A stretch of DNA of 64,000 bases from an uncultured Bacteroides sp. (lineage in GTDB: Bacteria > Bacteroidota > Bacteroidia > Bacteroidales > Bacteroidaceae), in contig NZ_OY787464.1 in assembly GCF_963678845.1 (NCBI RefSeq), positions 124,001-188,000 of the forward strand. Reading direction: 5' to 3'. Made by a program: the position numbers and the translations under genes. Position 1 is the stretch's first letter; each line of letters opens with the position of its first letter. Below are positions 60,271 through 64,000 of this stretch, piece after piece. Under the pieces are notes generated by a model. That model saw only the letters and a program-made list of their open reading frames with translations, was not told the DNA's origin and made no database searches.

Positions 60271-61707
60271 TTAGATAATGCCTTTTACTGTTTCAAGCAT
60301 ACCTTTTTCCTGGATTGAATTTAAGTATCCAATTACTTTTTCTGTTAATCCAGAAACTTTGTTCAAGTCTTCACCCCAGATCATTTCAGAAGCTAAAACT
60401 CCTTCTGCAACTGTCTTAGTGCAACCTGTAGCCCAAAGTTTAGCAAGTAAATCGATAATAGCCTGATCATCGTTAGGAACGATAGTATCTTCACCACGTT
60501 TTCCACCTTTGTAGTAAGTGATGATTCCAGCTAAACCAAGAACAATACCTGCAGGAAGTTCGCCTTTGCGATCTAAGTAAGTTTTTAAACCTGGAAGATC
60601 ACGAGTTTTGAATTTAGGGAATGAGTTAAGCATGATTGAAGTTACGAAATGCTTAACGAATGGGTTGCAGAAGCGTTCCATTACGTCTTTACCGAATTTC
60701 TCAAGTTCAGCTTTTGGTAAGTTCAATGTTTCAAGTAATTCTTCGAACATTACTTTGTGAACGAATTTACCTATTACAGCATCTTCGCAGCATTCTCTAA
60801 CTGTATTCAAACCTGAAAGGTAACCAACAGGAGAAAGTACAGTGTGAGGGCCATTCAATAAAGTAACCTTTCTTTCGTGATAAGGAGCTTCAGAAGGAAC
60901 GAACAAAACGTTCAAACCAGCTTTGTCAGCAGGGAATTCTTTAGCGATAGATTGAGGAGCTTCGATTACCCACAAGTGGAAGATTTCAGCCTGAACAACC
61001 ATCTTATCTTCGATCTGGATTTTATCAAGAATTTCATTAATTGTAGCACGAGGATATCCAGGAACAATACGGTCAACCAATGTGCAGTAAACGCCACAAG
61101 CAGTTTCAAACCAAGTCTTGAATTCTTCACCAAGGCTCCAAAGTTCGATATATTGTTCAATACATTTCTTTAACTCTTTACCATTAAGGAAGATCAACTC
61201 ACATGGGAAGATGATTAAACCTTTATCCGAAGCTCCGTTGAATGTTTTAAAACGGTGATATAATAACTGAGTTAACTTACCAGGGTAAGAGGAAGCTGGC
61301 GCATCAGTTAATTTGCATGAAGAATCAAAAGCGATACCTGCTTCAGTTGTATTTGAAATAACAAAACGCATTTCAGGATTCTCAGCCAATTTCATGAACT
61401 CATCATTCTGAGTATAAGGATTCAAAGCACGGCTAATTACATCGATCATTTCAATGCTATTAACTTCTTTTCCTTTATCTAATCCTTGAAGATTTAAGTG
61501 GTAAAGACAATCTTGAGCATTGAGCATATCAATCATACCTTTCTCAATTGGCTGAACAACAACAACACTACTATTAAAGTCTGCTTTTTGGTTCATGTTA
61601 TAAACGATCCAGTCTACAAATGCGCGCAAGAAATTGCCTTCGCCAAATTGAATGATACGCTCAGGATATTTATTTGCCTGAACATTTTCTCTGTTTAATG
61701 CTTTCAT
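60271..61707 (-). CDS. uxaB: Tagaturonate reductase (altronate oxidoreductase)
   Basis: Reduces D-tagaturonate to D-altronate with NADH in galacturonate breakdown. The 478 residues belong to the mannitol/fructuronate dehydrogenase family: RIIQFGEGNFLRAFVDWIVY (NAD fold), FVISNTTEAGIAF, LIIFPCELIFLNGKELKKCI, TLVDRIVPGYPRA and the catalytic Lys in VTLLNGPHTVLSPVGYLSG (K-x4-NGPHT type). UxaB is preferred over UxuB because of FPCELIFLNG and the adjoining uxaC. Divergent from uxaC, sharing a control region. Confidence 0.92.
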   Translation of the reverse strand: MKALNRENVQANKYPERIIQFGEGNFLRAFVDWIVYNMNQKADFNSSVVVVQPIEKGMIDMLNAQDCLYHLNLQGLDKGKEVNSIEMIDVISRALNPYTQNDEFMKLAENPEMRFVISNTTEAGIAFDSSCKLTDAPASSYPGKLTQLLYHRFKTFNGASDKGLIIFPCELIFLNGKELKKCIEQYIELWSLGEEFKTWFETACGVYCTLVDRIVPGYPRATINEILDKIQIEDKMVVQAEIFHLWVIEAPQSIAKEFPADKAGLNVLFVPSEAPYHERKVTLLNGPHTVLSPVGYLSGLNTVRECCEDAVIGKFVHKVMFEELLETLNLPKAELEKFGKDVMERFCNPFVKHFVTSIMLNSFPKFKTRDLPGLKTYLDRKGELPAGIVLGLAGIITYYKGGKRGEDTIVPNDDQAIIDLLAKLWATGCTKTVAEGVLASEMIWGEDLNKVSGLTEKVIGYLNSIQEKGMLETVKGII

Positions 61708-62018
61708 TTCTTTTATTATTATAAAATTCTAAATTATATAAAACTCGTGATTAAAATGAACGTTTTATGACCTTTTATCAAAAAAACGGAAGCATTAACT
61801 TACAATGTCTCATCCGTGTTCGATAACAGTTTAAATATCATAAATGTTTTGCGCAAAGATACGAATAATTTTGTTATTCCAAATTAATTTTCTACTTTCG
61901 TGTGCGATAACGGTTAATAAATCTAAAACACAAAATAGCTTTATAACCTTAGTAATTAGCAGTATATCTATTAATAATACAGTAGTAACAATTTTAAATA
62001 CTTAAACGCTATAATAAA
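61708..62018. promoter_or_regulatory. Divergent uxaB / uxaC control region
   Basis: Two similar sites in the same direction: CGTGTTCGATAACAGTTTA (61815-61833) and CGTGTGCGATAACGGTTAA (61899-61917). They share CGTGT-CGATAAC-GTT, resemble LacI-family operators, and lie 84 bp apart, about eight helical turns. They probably bind a uronate-responsive repressor made elsewhere, controlling both genes. Confidence 0.7.
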
Positions 62019-63425
62019 ATGAAGAATTTTATGGATGAAAATTTCTTGTTGCAATCACAAACTGCACAAGAATTGTATCACGATCATGCGGCTAAAATGC
62101 CTATCATTGACTATCATTGTCATTTAGTTCCTAAGATGGTTGCTGACGACCACAAATTCCGTTCATTAACTGAAATATGGTTGGGCGGAGATCATTACAA
62201 ATGGCGTGCAATGCGTACTAACGGTGTTGCAGAACGTTTTTGTACTGGTGCAGATACTTCAGATTGGGAAAAGTTTGAAAAATGGGCAGAGACAGTTCCT
62301 TATACAATGAGAAATCCTCTTTATCACTGGACTCACCTGGAACTTAAAACAGCTTTTGGTATCGATAAGATTCTTAATAAAGATACTGCACGAGAAATTT
62401 TTGATGAATGTAATGAAAAACTAGCTTTACCTGAATATTCAGCACGTGGAATGATGACTCGTTATAACGTAGAAGCAGTTTGTACTACTGATGATCCTAT
62501 TGATTCACTTGAATACCACATTGCTACAAAGAAAAGTGGATTTGCAACTAAGATGTTGCCAACATGGCGTCCAGATAAAGCCATGGCAGTTGAGGTTCCT
62601 GCTGATTTCCGTGCTTACATAGAAAAATTAGCCGAAGTTAGTGGTGTAGCAATCAATACATTTGATGATGTAGTTGCAGCATTGAAAGTTCGTCATGAAT
62701 TCTTCGCTAGCCTTGGTTGTAAATTGTCTGACCACGGTATTGAAGAGTTTTATGCTGAAGACTATACAGAAGCTGAAGTTAAGGCTATCTTTAATAAGGT
62801 TTATGGTGGAACAGAATTGACTAAAGAAGAAATCCTTAAGTTCAAATCTGCTATGCTTGTTGTATTTGCTGAAATGGATTGGGAAACAGGATGGACTCAA
62901 CAATTCCATTATGGAGCTATTCGTAATAATAACACTCGCATGTTTGAGAAATTAGGTCCTGATACCGGTTTCGATTCTATCGGTGAATTTAACACAGCCA
63001 AGGCTATGTCTAAGTTCCTGAATCGTCTTGATTATAATGGTAAACTTACTAAAACAATTCTTTATAATTTGAATCCATGTGCAAATGAAGTAATTGCAAC
63101 TATGCTTGGTAACTTCCAGGATGGAGAAATTGCCGGAAAGATTCAGTTTGGTTCAGGATGGTGGTTCCTTGATCAGAAAGATGGTATGGAAAAACAAATG
63201 AATGCTCTTTCTGTTCTTGGTTTATTGAGCCGTTTTGTTGGTATGTTAACTGATTCACGTAGCTTTATGTCATATCCTCGTCACGAATATTTCCGTCGTA
63301 CATTGTGTAACCTTGTTGGTCGCGATGTAGAAAACGGCGAAATTCCTGCATCTGAGATGAAATTTATCGGTCAGATGATTGAAGATATCAGCTACAACAA
63401 CGCTAAGAATTTCTTCCAATTCTAA
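62019..63425 (+). CDS. uxaC: Glucuronate isomerase
   Basis: Converts D-glucuronate to D-fructuronate, or D-galacturonate to D-tagaturonate, the first step of uronate breakdown. The 468-residue amidohydrolase-fold enzyme has the metal-binding PIIDYHCHLVPKM, RAMRTNGVAERF, CTTDDPIDSLEYH, the QFHYGAIRNNNTRMFEKLGP block, GSGWWFLDQKDGMEKQMNAL and the C-terminal DSRSFMSYPRHEYFRR. Length is typical. With uxaB it gives the first two galacturonate steps in the window; altronate dehydratase is not here. Confidence 0.97.
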   Translation: MKNFMDENFLLQSQTAQELYHDHAAKMPIIDYHCHLVPKMVADDHKFRSLTEIWLGGDHYKWRAMRTNGVAERFCTGADTSDWEKFEKWAETVPYTMRNPLYHWTHLELKTAFGIDKILNKDTAREIFDECNEKLALPEYSARGMMTRYNVEAVCTTDDPIDSLEYHIATKKSGFATKMLPTWRPDKAMAVEVPADFRAYIEKLAEVSGVAINTFDDVVAALKVRHEFFASLGCKLSDHGIEEFYAEDYTEAEVKAIFNKVYGGTELTKEEILKFKSAMLVVFAEMDWETGWTQQFHYGAIRNNNTRMFEKLGPDTGFDSIGEFNTAKAMSKFLNRLDYNGKLTKTILYNLNPCANEVIATMLGNFQDGEIAGKIQFGSGWWFLDQKDGMEKQMNALSVLGLLSRFVGMLTDSRSFMSYPRHEYFRRTLCNLVGRDVENGEIPASEMKFIGQMIEDISYNNAKNFFQF

Positions 63426-63478
63426 GAAATAAGCTATAAAAACTGTCCTTATGGACAATGAAAGTAAAAAGGGATGCT

Positions 63479-64000
63479 CTATTGAGTATCCCTTTCTTTA
63501 TATATTCTTTCTATAATATCGACCACTTTTAATCCATCCATTGCGTTTGTGGTAATTAAAGCATTGCCATTGAGCTTATCAATCACGTTTTGAATTACGT
63601 AGTGATGATTCTGCGCCGATCCTTTATACACCCCATAATCATTAGGCGGATTAGAAGGAGTTAGTTTCGGCATCGAATAATCTTTTATGTAACAGTAATC
63701 AACCTCGTTCATATATTGTCCGGCTACTTTAATAGAACCGTTTTCTGCAATAATAGTCAGGCTGCTTTCCAGATTCTTATCCCACACAGCAGTAGAGTAA
63801 TTCAGACTCCCCGACCCTCCTTTTACAAAATCAAAAAGAACACTTCCGCTGTCTTCAAAAGCTGTGAGCAACTGATGATTGAAGTCTTGGAAAGAAGCTT
63901 TAATATTGGTAATGTCACCAAATAACCAATACATAATATCCACAAAATGAGAGAACTGAGTAAATAAAGTTCCACCATCCATTTCGGTAGTGCCGTGCCA
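63479..64000 (-). CDS. Gfo/Idh/MocA-family oxidoreductase, C-terminal part (cut by window edge)
   Basis: The visible 173 codons form the C-terminal half of a Gfo/Idh/MocA dehydrogenase. MDGGTLFTQFSHFVDIMYWL carries the conserved His region of the substrate-binding sheet, followed by GDITNIKASFQDFNHQLLTA and GSVLFDFVKGGSGSLNYSTA. The reading frame continues without a stop to the right edge (WHGTTE precedes MDGG), so the ATG at 63982 is internal. Conventional NAD-binding sequence lies outside. Convergent to uxaC, 53 bp away. The substrate cannot be named. Confidence 0.9.
   Translation of the reverse strand, partial: WHGTTEMDGGTLFTQFSHFVDIMYWLFGDITNIKASFQDFNHQLLTAFEDSGSVLFDFVKGGSGSLNYSTAVWDKNLESSLTIIAENGSIKVAGQYMNEVDYCYIKDYSMPKLTPSNPPNDYGVYKGSAQNHHYVIQNVIDKLNGNALITTNAMDGLKVVDIIERIYKERDTQ

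Overview
The window is a stretch of a Bacteroidaceae chromosome, most likely Bacteroides or a close relative. The DNA is A+T rich by eye. Several genes are preceded by the Bacteroides-type -7 box TAnnTTTG, with no strong Shine-Dalgarno sequences. Gene order and content are typical of the group: a complete aerotolerance (bat) operon, the rpmB-rpmG-DUF4295 trio, an HU pair, a short AMP nucleosidase beside holA, and uxaB/uxaC. Most of the window is conserved housekeeping DNA. The accessory DNA is concentrated at the left end and around 46.1-48.1 kb.

Left end (1-5.4 kb). An IS66-family element enters from the left edge. A complete ISL3-family element (1454-2749, 8-bp target duplication TAATTTAT) interrupts its tnpC. 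The inferred right end of the IS66 element (GGCTTAC, 3014-3020) abuts the first repeat of an eight-repeat CRISPR array (3020-3501). The window holds no cas gene, so the array is cut off from whatever lies left of the IS. Next comes an AlbA_2/RecG-like ATP-binding regulator gene broken by two single-base frameshifts.

Envelope and information genes (5.4-23.2 kb). A TamB-like protein is divergent from an atypical response regulator that lacks the phosphoacceptor Asp. Then come map, a four-gene overlapping operon (DPM1/ArnC-like GT2, LAB_N membrane protein, ArnT-like transferase, UDP-glucuronate-epimerase-like protein) that looks like polyprenyl-phosphate-sugar glycan modification, tsaD, cinA, ribosomal proteins, ftsY-rimO, and two adjacent HU-family genes. 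The second HU protein is fused through a membrane segment to a LysM domain.

Bat operon and stress genes (23.4-34.3 kb). moxR, a DUF58 protein, a BatD-tail-like membrane protein, batA, batB, batC, batD and batE form one co-directional run, followed by a PAP2 phosphatase, a small HTH-like protein and a DUF2007-Usp-Usp protein.

Core genes (34.6-46.1 kb). gyrA with a downstream TPR protein diverges from clpC; then htpG and a patatin/Omp85-type protein. Three identical tRNA-Arg(ACG) genes follow at 46.1-46.4 kb, and an ISAon1-like two-ORF insertion sequence lies at 46.66-48.09 kb.

Right part (48.1-64 kb). dapA, ligA, trmD, pyrK-pyrD, an XRE-type regulator with a 900-bp AT-rich upstream region carrying six ACAAATGT motifs, amn-holA, a stand-alone HsdR-N nuclease-like gene, a C4 zinc-ribbon coiled-coil protein with a Nif3-like protein, and divergent uxaB/uxaC with two LacI-like operator candidates. 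A Gfo/Idh/MocA oxidoreductase runs off the right edge.
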